This document shows, piece after piece, positions 1-8,414 of a stretch of 64,000 bases of DNA. The translations under genes were made by a program, and so were the position numbers. Below the pieces are notes generated by a model. It was not told where the DNA came from. It ran no database searches and saw only the letters and a program-made list of their open reading frames with translations. The stretch lies in NCBI GenBank assembly GCA_013289615.1, contig JABCZO010000023.1:1-64000 (forward strand), read 5' to 3'. Each line of letters begins with the position of its first letter. Within the stretch, counting starts at the first letter, position 1. This DNA comes from Gammaproteobacteria bacterium. GTDB taxonomy: Bacteria; Pseudomonadota; Gammaproteobacteria; Steroidobacterales; Steroidobacteraceae.

Positions 1-197
1 CGAACACTGAAGCGTATTTTGTCGCGATGAGCTATGCGTACCGCAACGATCATGATCTCGCACTCCAATGGCTGGATCGGGCGTACAAACAGAAGGACGA
101 CAGCCTCGTCGAGATCGTCGGCGAGCCACTGTTCAAGAACCTGGCGGACGACGCTCGGTACAAAGCGTTCCTGCGCAAGATGAATCTGCCGGAGTAG
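1..197 (+). CDS. C-terminal end of a TPR-type protein (5' end outside window)
   Basis: The frame whose codons begin at position 3 is open from the left edge to a TAG at 195-197 and gives about 64 residues. It contains a helix-turn-helix-like TPR stretch (YFVAMSYAYRNDHDLALQWL) followed by the tail DDARYKAFLRKMNLPE. Tails of the form RYKAFLRKMNLP are typical of the last TPR in large TPR proteins that carry TolB-like or winged-helix N-terminal domains. Only this tail is visible, so the N-terminal domain and function cannot be stated. Repeat R1 begins 56 bases downstream. Confidence 0.75.
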   Translation, partial: NTEAYFVAMSYAYRNDHDLALQWLDRAYKQKDDSLVEIVGEPLFKNLADDARYKAFLRKMNLPE

Positions 198-253
198 TGC
201 TGCCGGCAGTGTTATTGGCCTGCGCAAGAGCAGCTAGTCGCGACCGTCTCAAA

Positions 254-571
254 GGGGTCACCCGGACGATCCATGGTTGTATTCCGTGAAGGTCTACGGA
301 AAGTCTGCCGGTCGAGTGACCACGAGGAAAATTAATCGCTGATCTTCGTAGAGCCCGTGTCCGTGCCGCAAGTGAATGAGCAAGTAGACCGGCGGATTCA
401 TCTTGGTCGATTCGCCGGATACTATTCTGAATAATCCTCGGGGAAGTTGAAAAAGATGGTAGAAACAGTCGATTGGCGTCGCTCGAATTGTGAGCGGTAG
501 AGATTCGGTAGAGGTGCGTAAAAATATCTGAAGGCTCCAGGTGGAGCGGCTGATGTGGTTCGGAACGTCTG
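254..571. repeat. Dispersed repeat copy R1
   Basis: This is the first of four related non-coding copies. It opens with GGGGTCA...CGGAC (254 on), has a forward heptamer pair TCTACGG/TCTGCCG at 293-310, and an opposed pair CGGTAGA/CGGTAGA at 495-512, each with an 11-bp period. The last 112 bases (460-571) match 1761-1872 in R2 without gaps and with roughly nine in ten bases identical. The sequence after it (572-814) shows nothing recognisable apart from the start of the next gene. Confidence 0.75.
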
Positions 572-814
572 GGCCAAGAGCTGCCCGTCAAGAATTTCCC
601 CAAAAGCAGACACTCGCTCGAAGTCTCCACGACAACCTCTTAGTACCTATCCATACTAATGTTTGCCCCGTCTTTGTTTCTGGAATATTACATCCTGGTA
701 GCTCGCGCTTAATTCCAACACGCCAAAGGATTAAGGAAAACGCTCACGGATTGGGAAATGAATAAGCCACTCGGGTGGCAGTATCGGTCTTGCAGGGCTT
801 GGACGGAGGTATAC

Positions 815-1267
815 ATGTATCACGCGATTGTCAAACGGATTGCCCTACAAAACTTTCTACGAGTGAATCAGAATGACTATGCTGCCATCCTGAAGGGCTG
901 TTCCTCAGATGTTCATCACCGGTTTGCAGGGCATCACGCACTGGGCGGCGAGCGGCACGATCGTGAAGCGCTGGGACGATGGTTCGAACGCCTGGGCCGG
1001 TTGGCGCCTACTTTGCAACTCACAGTTCATGATGTATGGGTGAAGGGTGGCCCCTGGAATACGACCGTCATCATGCGATGGTCCGCAGCCCAGGATCTCC
1101 CGGATGGCTCGCCCTATAACAACCACGGTGTTCACATCATTCGCATGCGCTGGGGCAAGGTGTTCGATATCGATGCAATCGAGGACTCTCAACTTGTTGC
1201 CGCATCCTTGCAGATATGGGCCGCACATGGAGTGAACGAAGCTCTTGCCGCTCCCATCCTGAGTTAG
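815..1267 (+). CDS. NTF2-like / SnoaL-like domain protein
   Basis: The protein is 150 aa. The start at 815 has GGAGGT at 806-810 just upstream; an in-frame ATG at 758 would add 19 residues. The length and pattern fit the NTF2-like fold: N-terminal helices, a loop with HHRFAGHHALGG, a middle segment ending LTVHDVWVKGGPWNTTV, and a strand-rich end HIIRMRWGKVFDIDAIED. This family covers small-molecule-binding proteins and enzymes such as isomerases and dehydratases, so no substrate is assigned. No signal peptide is seen, so it is probably cytoplasmic. The tiny gene at 1312 follows after 44 bases, probably co-transcribed. Both lie between repeats R1 and R2. Confidence 0.75.
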   Translation: MYHAIVKRIALQNFLRVNQNDYAAILKGCSSDVHHRFAGHHALGGERHDREALGRWFERLGRLAPTLQLTVHDVWVKGGPWNTTVIMRWSAAQDLPDGSPYNNHGVHIIRMRWGKVFDIDAIEDSQLVAASLQIWAAHGVNEALAAPILS

Positions 1268-1311
1268 TGAAAAGCGCGGCAAAACACAAGGTCGAAAGAC
1301 GACAAGGACTT

Positions 1312-1527
1312 ATGATGCAGACGAAGAATGCTACAGGCGTAATTAAAACGGGCAGCACTGCGATGCGTGCACAGGCGGTCGGAGCATTCGCTCTTGGCGC
1401 AGCGACGATCGGGGCGATCGCGGTGGGTGCAATGGCGATCGGGCGTCTGCGAGTCCTGGAAGCTCGCATTGAGAAGCTCTCCATTGGCACACTCACAGTG
1501 GACCATCTGAACGTGCGCTCCCGATAA
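1312..1527 (+). CDS. Small Ala/Gly-rich hexapeptide-like repeat protein
   Basis: The predicted protein is 71 aa, starting at an ATG (1312) behind a weak AAGGA. Residues about 18-45 carry a regular alternation AVGAFALGAATIGAIAVGAM, followed by AIGRLRVLEARIEKLSIGTL and TVDHLNVRSR. The near-periodic small-aliphatic pattern resembles short left- or right-handed beta-helix proteins rather than a transmembrane helix, because charged residues appear regularly in the second half. I recognise this type of small protein as often adjacent to NTF2/SnoaL-like genes, as here, but know of no assigned function. A hydrophobic membrane peptide is the alternative. Confidence 0.6.
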   Translation: MMQTKNATGVIKTGSTAMRAQAVGAFALGAATIGAIAVGAMAIGRLRVLEARIEKLSIGTLTVDHLNVRSR

Positions 1528-1586
1528 GTCCTTGCTCGCCTGCCGCAGTGGGGCGTCCGCTTTCTAAAGACCGCTACGACTGCTCA

Positions 1587-1872
1587 GGGTCAAACTCGGA
1601 CGTGGCTTCCCATCGGGCTGATGGCTTGTTCTTCCGTTGGATCGACGTCGAGGTCTGCAGGAGGTTTACCGGCCGAATGACTGCGACGCCAGAACTCCGT
1701 CCTTGAATTTCTTCAGCGCCGACTATATTCGATAATCTCAGGGTAAGCCGGAAACGCTCATAGAAACAGTCGCTTGGCGTCGATCGAATCTCTGTCGGTA
1801 GAGATTCGGTAGAGGTGCGCAAAAATATCTGAAGGCTCCAGCTGGAGCTGCCGATGTAGTTCGGAACGTCTG
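1587..1872. repeat. Dispersed repeat copy R2
   Basis: It opens with GGGTCAAACTCGGAC (1587-1601). The forward heptamer pair TCTGCAG/TTTACCG lies at 1654-1671 and the opposed pair CGGTAGA/CGGTAGA at 1796-1813, both with an 11-bp period. A CTTCAGCGCCGACTAT string near 1708-1724 is shared with R3 and R4. The end segment 1761-1872 is the closest match to R1 (460-571). The inverted-repeat element at 1878-2033 begins immediately after the copy. Confidence 0.75.
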
Positions 1873-1877
1873 AGATC

Positions 1878-2033
1878 GGCCGAGGGTGTGTAAAAACTCA
1901 AGACGCGATTCGCATACGCCCGATTCTTTTGGTTTTTTAGAAGAAGTCGTCTCAGAACTGTACGTACGTGCGCCAAAAACGCGACGTTACATCGCTCCAA
2001 ACTAAGCAACGAGGTTTTTACACACCCTCGGCC
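1878..2033. mobile_element. 156-bp MITE-like element with perfect 20-bp terminal inverted repeats
   Basis: The left end GGCCGAGGGTGTGTAAAAAC (1878-1897) is the exact reverse complement of the right end at 2014-2033. The 116-bp interior encodes nothing convincing. The outer GGCC is palindromic and could be a 4-bp target duplication instead of part of the repeat. R1 carries the unoccupied equivalent, where the shared repeat end is followed directly by GGCCAAGAGC (compare GGCCAGAAGC after the right end here). The parent transposon is not in the window. Confidence 0.8.
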
Positions 2034-2095
2034 AGAAGCGGAAAGTCTGACCTTGATACCTCAATCACGCCAAAGCTGTCGTTCAGCGAATTATT

Positions 2096-2101
2096 TATAA
2101 T
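2096..2101 (+). promoter_or_regulatory. Candidate -10 box for the M28 peptidase gene
   Basis: TATAAT is an exact -10 consensus inside an AT-rich stretch (2089-2101), 58 bases before the preferred TTG start. No good -35 hexamer lies 16-18 bases upstream, so this is a weak call. If it is used, transcription would start close to the in-frame GTG at 2111, which argues for the downstream TTG start. Confidence 0.3.
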
Positions 2102-2158
2102 CCGGCACCTGTGGTTTGCTCGAATCGAAATTTGGCTACGGAACCGCTGGAGAATAAA

Positions 2159-3823
2159 TTGAAATGGATCGTCAGCCCGATCGTCGCCTCGGCTGTCCTG
2201 GCATCGTTCCCGGTAACCGGCGCATCGCTATCGCCGATCAATCCGGCTCGGATGTCGGCGACGGTCAAGACGCTGGCCTCGAATGCGTTCCAGGGTCGTG
2301 CGCCCGGCACACCTGGCGAAGCGAAGACGGTGGCCTACCTTGTCGATCGGTTCCGCGCTCTCGGCCTGCGGCCGGGTGGTGAGAACGGCGGCTGGCTGCA
2401 GCAGGTGCCCTTGGTACACAACATCGCAGACACGCCCACGCGGCTTGAGGTAGGGGTTGGCGGGTCCACTCTGCCGCTGCTCGCAGGGCGCGACATCAGC
2501 CCGCAGACGATCCGCCCGATTTCTCGCGTCACAATCATCGATGCACCGATGGTGTTCGTCGGTTATGGCGTCGCGGCGCCGGAACGAAATTGGGACGACT
2601 TCAAGGGCGTCGACCTGCACGGCAAGGTTGCAATCTTCCTCGTCAATGATCCCGATTTCGAAGCCGGGCCGGACGAACCCGTAGCGGGTAAGTTTGGCGG
2701 CCGCGCGATGACGTATTACGGGCGCTGGACCTACAAATTCGAGGAAGCGGCGCGGCGAGGTGCGATCGCCGCATTCGTTGTGCATGAAACCGCCGCTGCA
2801 GGCTATGGATGGAACGTCGTCTCCCACGCAGTGGGGGGCACTTATGACATCGTCCGGGCCGCCGACCAACCGCAACCCGTGCTTCTGCAGGCGTGGATGT
2901 CGCGCGAGGCCACCGTCGGCCTGTTCGCCAGGGCGGGACTCGACTTTGAGGTGCTCAAGCGCCAGGCGCGCGACCCAAGCTTCCGGCCGGTCCAGCTTGG
3001 CGACGCACGCTTCAGCATCGATATGGCGATCAAGACCGAGCGCGTTGAGAGTCGCAACGTCCTCGCCAAGCTTCCCGGTACAACACATCCCGATGAAACC
3101 ATTCTTTTCGCCGCACACTGGGACACGTTTGGGATCGGCGACCCTGATTCCCAGGGACGAACGATGAGGCCGGGGGCGAACGATGATGCGCTGGGCATTG
3201 CCGGAGTGCTTGAACTTGCCCGCGCCTTCGCGCAGGCACCCCGTACTCAGCGTACGCTCGTGTTTGCGGCTTGGACGGCGGAAGAACGCGGGCTACTTGG
3301 TTCGGAAAGCTTTGGCGTCCATCCGCTCTACCGCCCTGAAAAGACGGTTGCGGACATGACGCTCGACATCCTGCAGACGGCCGGGCCGTCGCGCGACGTC
3401 GTTCTGGTCGGAGCCGGCCAGAATGAACTGGAGGACGATCTCGCGCGCGCCGCTGCTGCGCAGGGCCGCACCGTCACACCCGACGCCAAGCCGGAGCGCG
3501 GACTTTTCTATCGCGCCGACCACTTCTCGCTCGCCAAGCGCGGTGTTCCCACGCTGCTGTTGATGGGGATCGGCGGGGGCGTAGATCTGGTCAGCGGCGG
3601 CCGTAATGCTGGTGACGCCTGGGTCAGCGACTATACGGCTCATTGCTATCACCAGACCTGCGACACCTGGAGCCGAAGCTGGGACCTTCGTGGCGCGGCG
3701 GAGGACGTCGACCTGTTCTACCGCGTCGGGCTGGAGCTGGGGAATTCGCGACGATGGCCTGAGTGGCGTGCCACGTCAGAATTCAAGGCGATCCGCGACA
3801 CCAGTGCCTCGGCACGGCCCTAG
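2159..3823 (+). CDS. Secreted M28-family aminopeptidase with PA domain
   Basis: The protein is 554 aa from a TTG start at 2159, behind CTGGAG with 6-base spacing. This start gives a clean signal peptide (LKWIVSPIVASAVLASF). A GTG at 2111 in the same frame is the alternative. After the signal comes a helical lead, then a PA-type insert around GYGVAAPERNWDDFKGVDL, then the M28 zinc domain. Ligands are visible as H in AAHWDTF (about residue 320), D in PGANDDALG, EE in AEERGLLGS, D in LDILQTAG and H in CYHQTCDTW. It should hydrolyse N-terminal residues of peptides in the periplasm or outside the cell. A second, convergent M28 gene follows. Confidence 0.9.
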   Translation: MKWIVSPIVASAVLASFPVTGASLSPINPARMSATVKTLASNAFQGRAPGTPGEAKTVAYLVDRFRALGLRPGGENGGWLQQVPLVHNIADTPTRLEVGVGGSTLPLLAGRDISPQTIRPISRVTIIDAPMVFVGYGVAAPERNWDDFKGVDLHGKVAIFLVNDPDFEAGPDEPVAGKFGGRAMTYYGRWTYKFEEAARRGAIAAFVVHETAAAGYGWNVVSHAVGGTYDIVRAADQPQPVLLQAWMSREATVGLFARAGLDFEVLKRQARDPSFRPVQLGDARFSIDMAIKTERVESRNVLAKLPGTTHPDETILFAAHWDTFGIGDPDSQGRTMRPGANDDALGIAGVLELARAFAQAPRTQRTLVFAAWTAEERGLLGSESFGVHPLYRPEKTVADMTLDILQTAGPSRDVVLVGAGQNELEDDLARAAAAQGRTVTPDAKPERGLFYRADHFSLAKRGVPTLLLMGIGGGVDLVSGGRNAGDAWVSDYTAHCYHQTCDTWSRSWDLRGAAEDVDLFYRVGLELGNSRRWPEWRATSEFKAIRDTSASARP

Positions 3824-4142
3824 ACGCGCCTCGGGGCAAATTGTCAAAAAGTTGCACTTGCAAGGCGATTGCCGGTCCAACATTTCGGCCATTCCGGCAG
3901 ACGCAGAGGCGCCAGGCGGATGGCCCCTGTCCAGATCCTGAATGACCGCTGTCGCGGTGTCGCCAACGGCGGCTCAGGGTCCAGGAAGCGACCGATGAAT
4001 CAGGGTTGAGCGTCGCTGACCGGCCGAGGTGCTGTGAAAGCGTTAGGCGGTGCGATACGAGATGAGCTGTTCACATCGCCGTCACCGTCGCTCCGAAGCA
4101 GTATCCGACGATCGCCCAGCGCCGAGCCCCGAGCATCCAAAC
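3824..4142. other. Convergent intergenic region, nothing recognised
   Basis: These 319 bases separate the 3' ends of the two convergent M28 peptidase genes. I see no clear hairpin terminator, repeat copy or conserved small gene. Confidence 0.5.
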
Positions 4143-5552
4143 TCAAGGTGCCCAGAATGCTCCCGCCCCGCCCGGAAAAACCACCGGGCTCTCGTAGCCC
4201 TCCGCGGAAACGCTCGCGACGCCAAAAGCAAAGTCGTCGATCGACATATTCATCAGCGTGAGCATCTCGGTCTTTCCGGCATCTCGCGAATGCGTCCAGA
4301 CCGGCGAAGTGGTCTCGCGCCAATGAACGCGGTAGGCTGCCGCCGGCGAACCCGGCGCGGTAGTCCATGAAAGCTGCGCGTCCGGCGTCACCGCGCCGGC
4401 AATCTTGACGTTTACGGGCGGCGGTGGCGCTGAGGCCATCGAAGCGGCGGCGAGCGCATTCGTGGCGGTGACCTTGGCGAGATAGGCGAAATCGATATGG
4501 GCGATGGTGTCGCCGTATTCCACGCCGCCTTCCGTGCGCACGTCCTGATGCTGGTGCCGGTAGTCTTCGGCATTTTCGGTGAAACGCACGGCGGGAAATC
4601 CAAGCGCGTTGAATGCAGCATGGTCGCCGCCGCGGCCGAAGCGGTCGAGACGATAGACTAGCGCAACAGTCCAGTTTGGAAGATAGGTTTCCGCCAGAGT
4701 CTTGGCGTAACGCGCGACATTGCGCGAGGCGGAATCGTCCTCGCCGCCCTCGAAACGCCGCTGTTTGGCATCCTGCGCAGTTTCGGTGTCGCGGGTGCCT
4801 TCGGAAAACACACGTAGGCGCGTGTTATCGGCGACGCCATTCTGCCCACGCGTAGCGCCGACAATATCGTTGTTTAGATCGGCTTCGACCCGCCACCCCT
4901 GTGCCTTTGCATATTCGGCGAGCAGCTTGCCGCCAAACAGACCCTGCTCCTCGCCCGACAGCACGCCGTAGACGATCGTGGCTGGAAACTTGTAGCGACT
5001 CAGGATCCGTGCGGCCTCGATCACGACGGCAACCCCCGAGGCATCATCGTCGGCGCCGGGCGCATCGGCGCTGGCATTCATGACGTCGGTGACTCGCGAA
5101 TCGATATGCCCGCTCAAGACGATGACCCGCTCAGGATCGCCGCTGCCTCTCTGAATCGCGACGACGTCGACGATCTCGGCCGGTTCGGGCAGTCGCGCGC
5201 CGGTGACGGTTTGCGACGGCGTGACGATCGCCAGACAGCCGCCGCAGTCACGCCCGATTTGCTCAAAACGCGACTGCGCCCAGCGCCGCGCAGCACCGAT
5301 GCCGCGCATTGGCGAAGCGGTGTCCGATAGCGTGTGGCGCGTGCCGAAGCCGACCAGCGCCTGAACCGTAGCCTGCAACTGCACCGGATCAGGCGCGACG
5401 GCGATTCCGCGCAGACGCGCCTGCTCGACGGCCGCAGCGCCTTCGACCATCGGGCAGAGCATCGCGATAACCAGAGCCATCGTGCCGTGCGCGCACGAGC
5501 GCACGAACCGGCGCAAGTTCTGGCAATCCAGCCCTTGCATCCCAATTCCCAT
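4143..5552 (-). CDS. Exported M28-family metallopeptidase with C-terminal Ig/FnIII-like domain
   Basis: The protein is 469 aa from ATG 5552, which has AAGGAA upstream; the frame stays open to 5798 but lacks a better start. The N-terminus (FVRSCAHGTMALVIAMLCPM) is an export signal. The M28 site shows H in LSGHIDSR (about residue 149), D in PGADDDASG, EE in SGEEQGLFGG, D in DLNNDIVGA and H in RHQHQDV. A conserved RFGRGGDHAAFN loop is present. After about residue 375 comes a roughly 90-residue beta-rich domain (VNVKIAGAVTPDAQLSW on), fibronectin-III-like. Predicted role: exported aminopeptidase. It is not related closely enough to the neighbouring M28 gene to be a recent duplicate. Confidence 0.88.
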   Translation of the reverse strand: MGIGMQGLDCQNLRRFVRSCAHGTMALVIAMLCPMVEGAAAVEQARLRGIAVAPDPVQLQATVQALVGFGTRHTLSDTASPMRGIGAARRWAQSRFEQIGRDCGGCLAIVTPSQTVTGARLPEPAEIVDVVAIQRGSGDPERVIVLSGHIDSRVTDVMNASADAPGADDDASGVAVVIEAARILSRYKFPATIVYGVLSGEEQGLFGGKLLAEYAKAQGWRVEADLNNDIVGATRGQNGVADNTRLRVFSEGTRDTETAQDAKQRRFEGGEDDSASRNVARYAKTLAETYLPNWTVALVYRLDRFGRGGDHAAFNALGFPAVRFTENAEDYRHQHQDVRTEGGVEYGDTIAHIDFAYLAKVTATNALAAASMASAPPPPVNVKIAGAVTPDAQLSWTTAPGSPAAAYRVHWRETTSPVWTHSRDAGKTEMLTLMNMSIDDFAFGVASVSAEGYESPVVFPGGAGAFWAP

Positions 5553-6037
5553 TTCTAATTCCTTGTCGCGGCGCAAGTGAACCGTCATTGCACACGTCAT
5601 GGGCCCGCAATTGCCGAGGCGGTCGGCTCCCTCCGCCTTGTTGACTAGCTGTCCGACTCGCATTTCAACCATTGTCCGTTCTGGGGTCAACCAGCATCGA
5701 AGCAAGAATGACTGGAACTGAGTCAAGAAGCGACCTTGGACCGCTCGGTCGAGGCCGAGGGTCGCTGGCCGGGTCACAACCTGCCAGTCAGGATGCAATT
5801 ATTGCTGCCGGTTAGTGGTCATTCGCTCTTTCCAGTAGGCTATTGAGTCGCACGGTCCTCTGGAAAGATCATGGGCGCCTCGTGATATTAGAATCTTGTG
5901 AATCGTGGCGTCTGTGTCAGGATGCTCTGAGAAACGAACCATGTCCCTGCACAGGAAAGTGCCTGCTGCGTTGCTTTCGTTTGCGCTGAGCCTGAGCATC
6001 TGCGTTCGGTGCCGACGCAAGGATACGCAGGAAATAT
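5553..6037. other. Divergent intergenic region between two peptidase genes
   Basis: These 485 bases must carry promoters for the divergent M28 (minus) and M20 (plus) genes. No confident -35/-10 pair was found. Short open frames here have no recognisable similarity, and no copy of the R repeats is present. Confidence 0.45.
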
Positions 6038-7468
6038 ATGAAAACTACCATCCGCGCCGCATTGCTTGCCGCCACGTCGCTCGTGATTTCCGGAGGGTTT
6101 GCGGCAGCCAGTCCCCCGTCCCCCGGGCCCATGCCCCCGCTGGATAATCAGAAACTCGCCCATGACATCTTCAAGGAGATCGTTGAGATCCGCTCCGTAC
6201 ACGATGCAGGCACCAAGGGAGTGGCTGACATACTGGTGCGTTATCTCAAGGTCGCTGGGTTTACCGATGCCGACATCCATGTGCTAGCCGATGAAAAGTA
6301 TCCCAACCAGGTAAACGTCGTCGTGCGGCTCACGGGAAAGGGCAAAGGTAAGGCGGTTCTTTGGAACGGCCATATGGATGTAGTCGAAGCGAAGTCCAAG
6401 GACTGGTCACTCCCACCGTTTCAGTTCACCGAGAAGGATGGCTATTTTTACGGCCGCGGAACGTCCGACATGAAGGATGAGGTCGCAGCCGTAGCTGCCT
6501 CGTTCATCCGCTTGAAGAAGGAAGGGTTTATTCCCGACCACGACATCGTCGTCGCATTCACCGCCGACGAGGAAGTCGGCGAAGAACAGGACGGCATGTG
6601 GTATCTGGTGCGTGAGCACAAGCCCTTGGTTGACGCCGAGATGGCGATTAACCCGGACGGCGGATCAGGGGAAATCGACAATGGCAACCGCCTCGATTTT
6701 GAGATCGAGACATCCCAGAAAACCTACGTCACCTTTACGCTCGAAACAACCAACAAGGGCGGTCATTCATCCGAACCCAGGCCGGATAACGCGATCTATC
6801 GGCTCGCCAATGGACTTGTGCGGCTTGAGCACTATGAATTTCCGTTCAAGACTAATGCGACTACGCGTGTCTATTTTGCCAAGACTGCCCTGACGCAAAC
6901 TGGCCAGATGCGCACGGACATGCGGGCGCTTGCGGGGCCGAAGATCGATCTGGACGCGGCCAAGCGCGTCGCAGCTGATCCGCCCTTCAACGCCATTCTG
7001 CATTCGACCTGCGTGGCGACAATGCTCTCGGCCGGTCATCAGGAAAACGCGCTCGCCCAAAGCGCCACGGCGACCGTTCAATGCCGCATCATGCCGGACG
7101 AAACGGTGGACGGCACGAAGGCTGCGATCGAAGCAGCGATCGCCGATCCTGAAATTGCTGTGACCCCGCTCGGCATTGTGGTTAGCGCCGGCGAATCTCC
7201 ACCCAATCCTAGTCTCATGGCCAAGGTGCAACAGGTCGTGCAGTCGATGTGGCCGGGCGTGACGGCGATCCCCTATATGGCAGCCGGAGCCAGCGATTCC
7301 ATTTTCACTCGCCAAGTCGGAATACCGAGCTACGGAATCGGCGGCGGTTGGAATGACATTCACGATATCCGGATGCACGGTCGCGATGAGCGCCACGAGA
7401 TCGGCGATTTCTACTCCAGCGTCGAATTCACGTACCGGCTGATGAAGGAACTGAGCCGGGCGAAGTGA
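6038..7468 (+). CDS. Secreted M20-family peptidase (dipeptidase/carboxypeptidase type)
   Basis: The protein is 476 aa with a signal peptide (MKTTIRAALLAATSLVISGG, then AAA). Start 6038 has GGAAA upstream. The M20 metal site is complete: NGHMDVV (H112, D114), GRGTSDMKDE, catalytic TADEEVGEE, an INPDGG segment, and a C-terminal HDIRMHGRDERHE. The dimerisation or lid domain is marked by NKGGHSSEPRPDNAIY. It is expected to cleave dipeptides or release C-terminal residues in the periplasm. With the adjacent M28 enzymes it forms a three-gene block of exported exopeptidases, although on alternating strands and so not one operon. Confidence 0.9.
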   Translation: MKTTIRAALLAATSLVISGGFAAASPPSPGPMPPLDNQKLAHDIFKEIVEIRSVHDAGTKGVADILVRYLKVAGFTDADIHVLADEKYPNQVNVVVRLTGKGKGKAVLWNGHMDVVEAKSKDWSLPPFQFTEKDGYFYGRGTSDMKDEVAAVAASFIRLKKEGFIPDHDIVVAFTADEEVGEEQDGMWYLVREHKPLVDAEMAINPDGGSGEIDNGNRLDFEIETSQKTYVTFTLETTNKGGHSSEPRPDNAIYRLANGLVRLEHYEFPFKTNATTRVYFAKTALTQTGQMRTDMRALAGPKIDLDAAKRVAADPPFNAILHSTCVATMLSAGHQENALAQSATATVQCRIMPDETVDGTKAAIEAAIADPEIAVTPLGIVVSAGESPPNPSLMAKVQQVVQSMWPGVTAIPYMAAGASDSIFTRQVGIPSYGIGGGWNDIHDIRMHGRDERHEIGDFYSSVEFTYRLMKELSRAK

Positions 7469-7633
7469 GGCAAGCGGTGTGTATACGCGTGGAAAGGGTA
7501 CTCGGGTCGGTAAAAAAAGACGATACAAACCCCGGTAGGCCATAGCGTCAGCTTGGAACTCACCATCGTTCCGAACAACAGAGTTTGTGGTGGATTGGGC
7601 TTCTCGGAAGCCGCCGGTCACCGCCGGCTCCTT

Positions 7634-8220
7634 GGGGTCAAACTCGGACATTGCTCCGACCGGATTGAGGTTTGGTCTACCGGTGGATCGACGGCAACGT
7701 CTACCGCAAGTCTACCGTCGTCGTGACCACGACGGCGTAACTGCGCAGTTTCCGTGTGGAAAATCGCTTCAGCGCCGACTATCACCAGCAGTACCTGGCG
7801 AAGAATCCGGGTGGCTATTGCCCGGACCATTCCTGCGGAATTCCCTATAAATCGCCGGTGTTAGCGGTGAGGGAGAAGGCGTAACGACTTGGTTCGCTTG
7901 GTATCCATCGGGAAGCCACGGGGTTACCAAAAAGATCTGCGTTTCTCTGCAGGAAAACGCCGTGTGATTTCGGCGTAGAGGTCTACCCGAAGTCTACCGG
8001 TGTCTTGGACCCAGGAAAGTCCGCTGCGAAGGACTGACAACATCTTGATGTGAGTTCGGTCCTTCGCTGTTCCTCTGCTGATTCGAATATTGATAGTCGA
8101 GGCGGTGCGGCCAAGTCCGGCATCACTACTGGTGCGTATTCCGCTGGGAGCTGAAAATCATATTAGAAACAGTTGGTTGGAGTCTCGCGGATTTCGCGCG
8201 GTAGAGATTCGGTAGAGGCG
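7634..8220. repeat. Dispersed repeat copy R3 (longest copy)
   Basis: It begins GGGGTCAAACTCGGAC (7634-7649). Forward heptamer pairs lie at 7700-7717 and 7982-7999 and an extra TCTACCG at 7676. The opposed pair is at 8199-8216. All pairs have an 11-bp period. It contains the MsrA-like tail at 7756-7884 and a TTTCTGCAGGAAAACGCC block (about 7943) that recurs in R4 near 10650. The rest of the 7469-8414 gap holds nothing else recognisable. Confidence 0.75.
7756..7884 (+). pseudogene. MsrA-like C-terminal fragment in R3
   Basis: Forty-two codons ending in TAA read RFSADYHQQYLAKNPGGYCP and then DHSCGI. The pattern F-A-(E)DYHQQYLaKNPgGYC is the C-terminal signature of peptide-methionine sulfoxide reductase A. 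The catalytic N-terminal GCFW region and the whole core are absent, and a TAA lies a few codons upstream. This is a remnant, not a gene. The same tail recurs in R4. Confidence 0.6.
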
Positions 8221-8414
8221 GCAGAGAACAATGGTCACGCGCCGATGGGAGCCGGGCGATTCCAAGTGGTCATCTCAGATCGGCCCAATTCTTGTTGGTT
8301 GCCGTGTCGAAATGGCCGCCCGGAAGCTGACGCTGAGCCACGCCACTGCCGGTTTGTTGCCAAGGTGAAGCGCGTACACGACCATAGGCTGATAATAAGA
8401 AAAGCGGAGATGCC

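Noticed and set aside
2228-3118. Minus-strand open frame of 296 codons
   Set aside because: It is antisense to the first M28 gene and encodes no recognisable domain.
254-8220. R repeats as integron attC sites or a gene-cassette array
   Set aside because: The copies lack the core GTTRRRY/RYYYAAC ends and no integrase gene is seen. The paired TCTACCG heptamers are a different structure.
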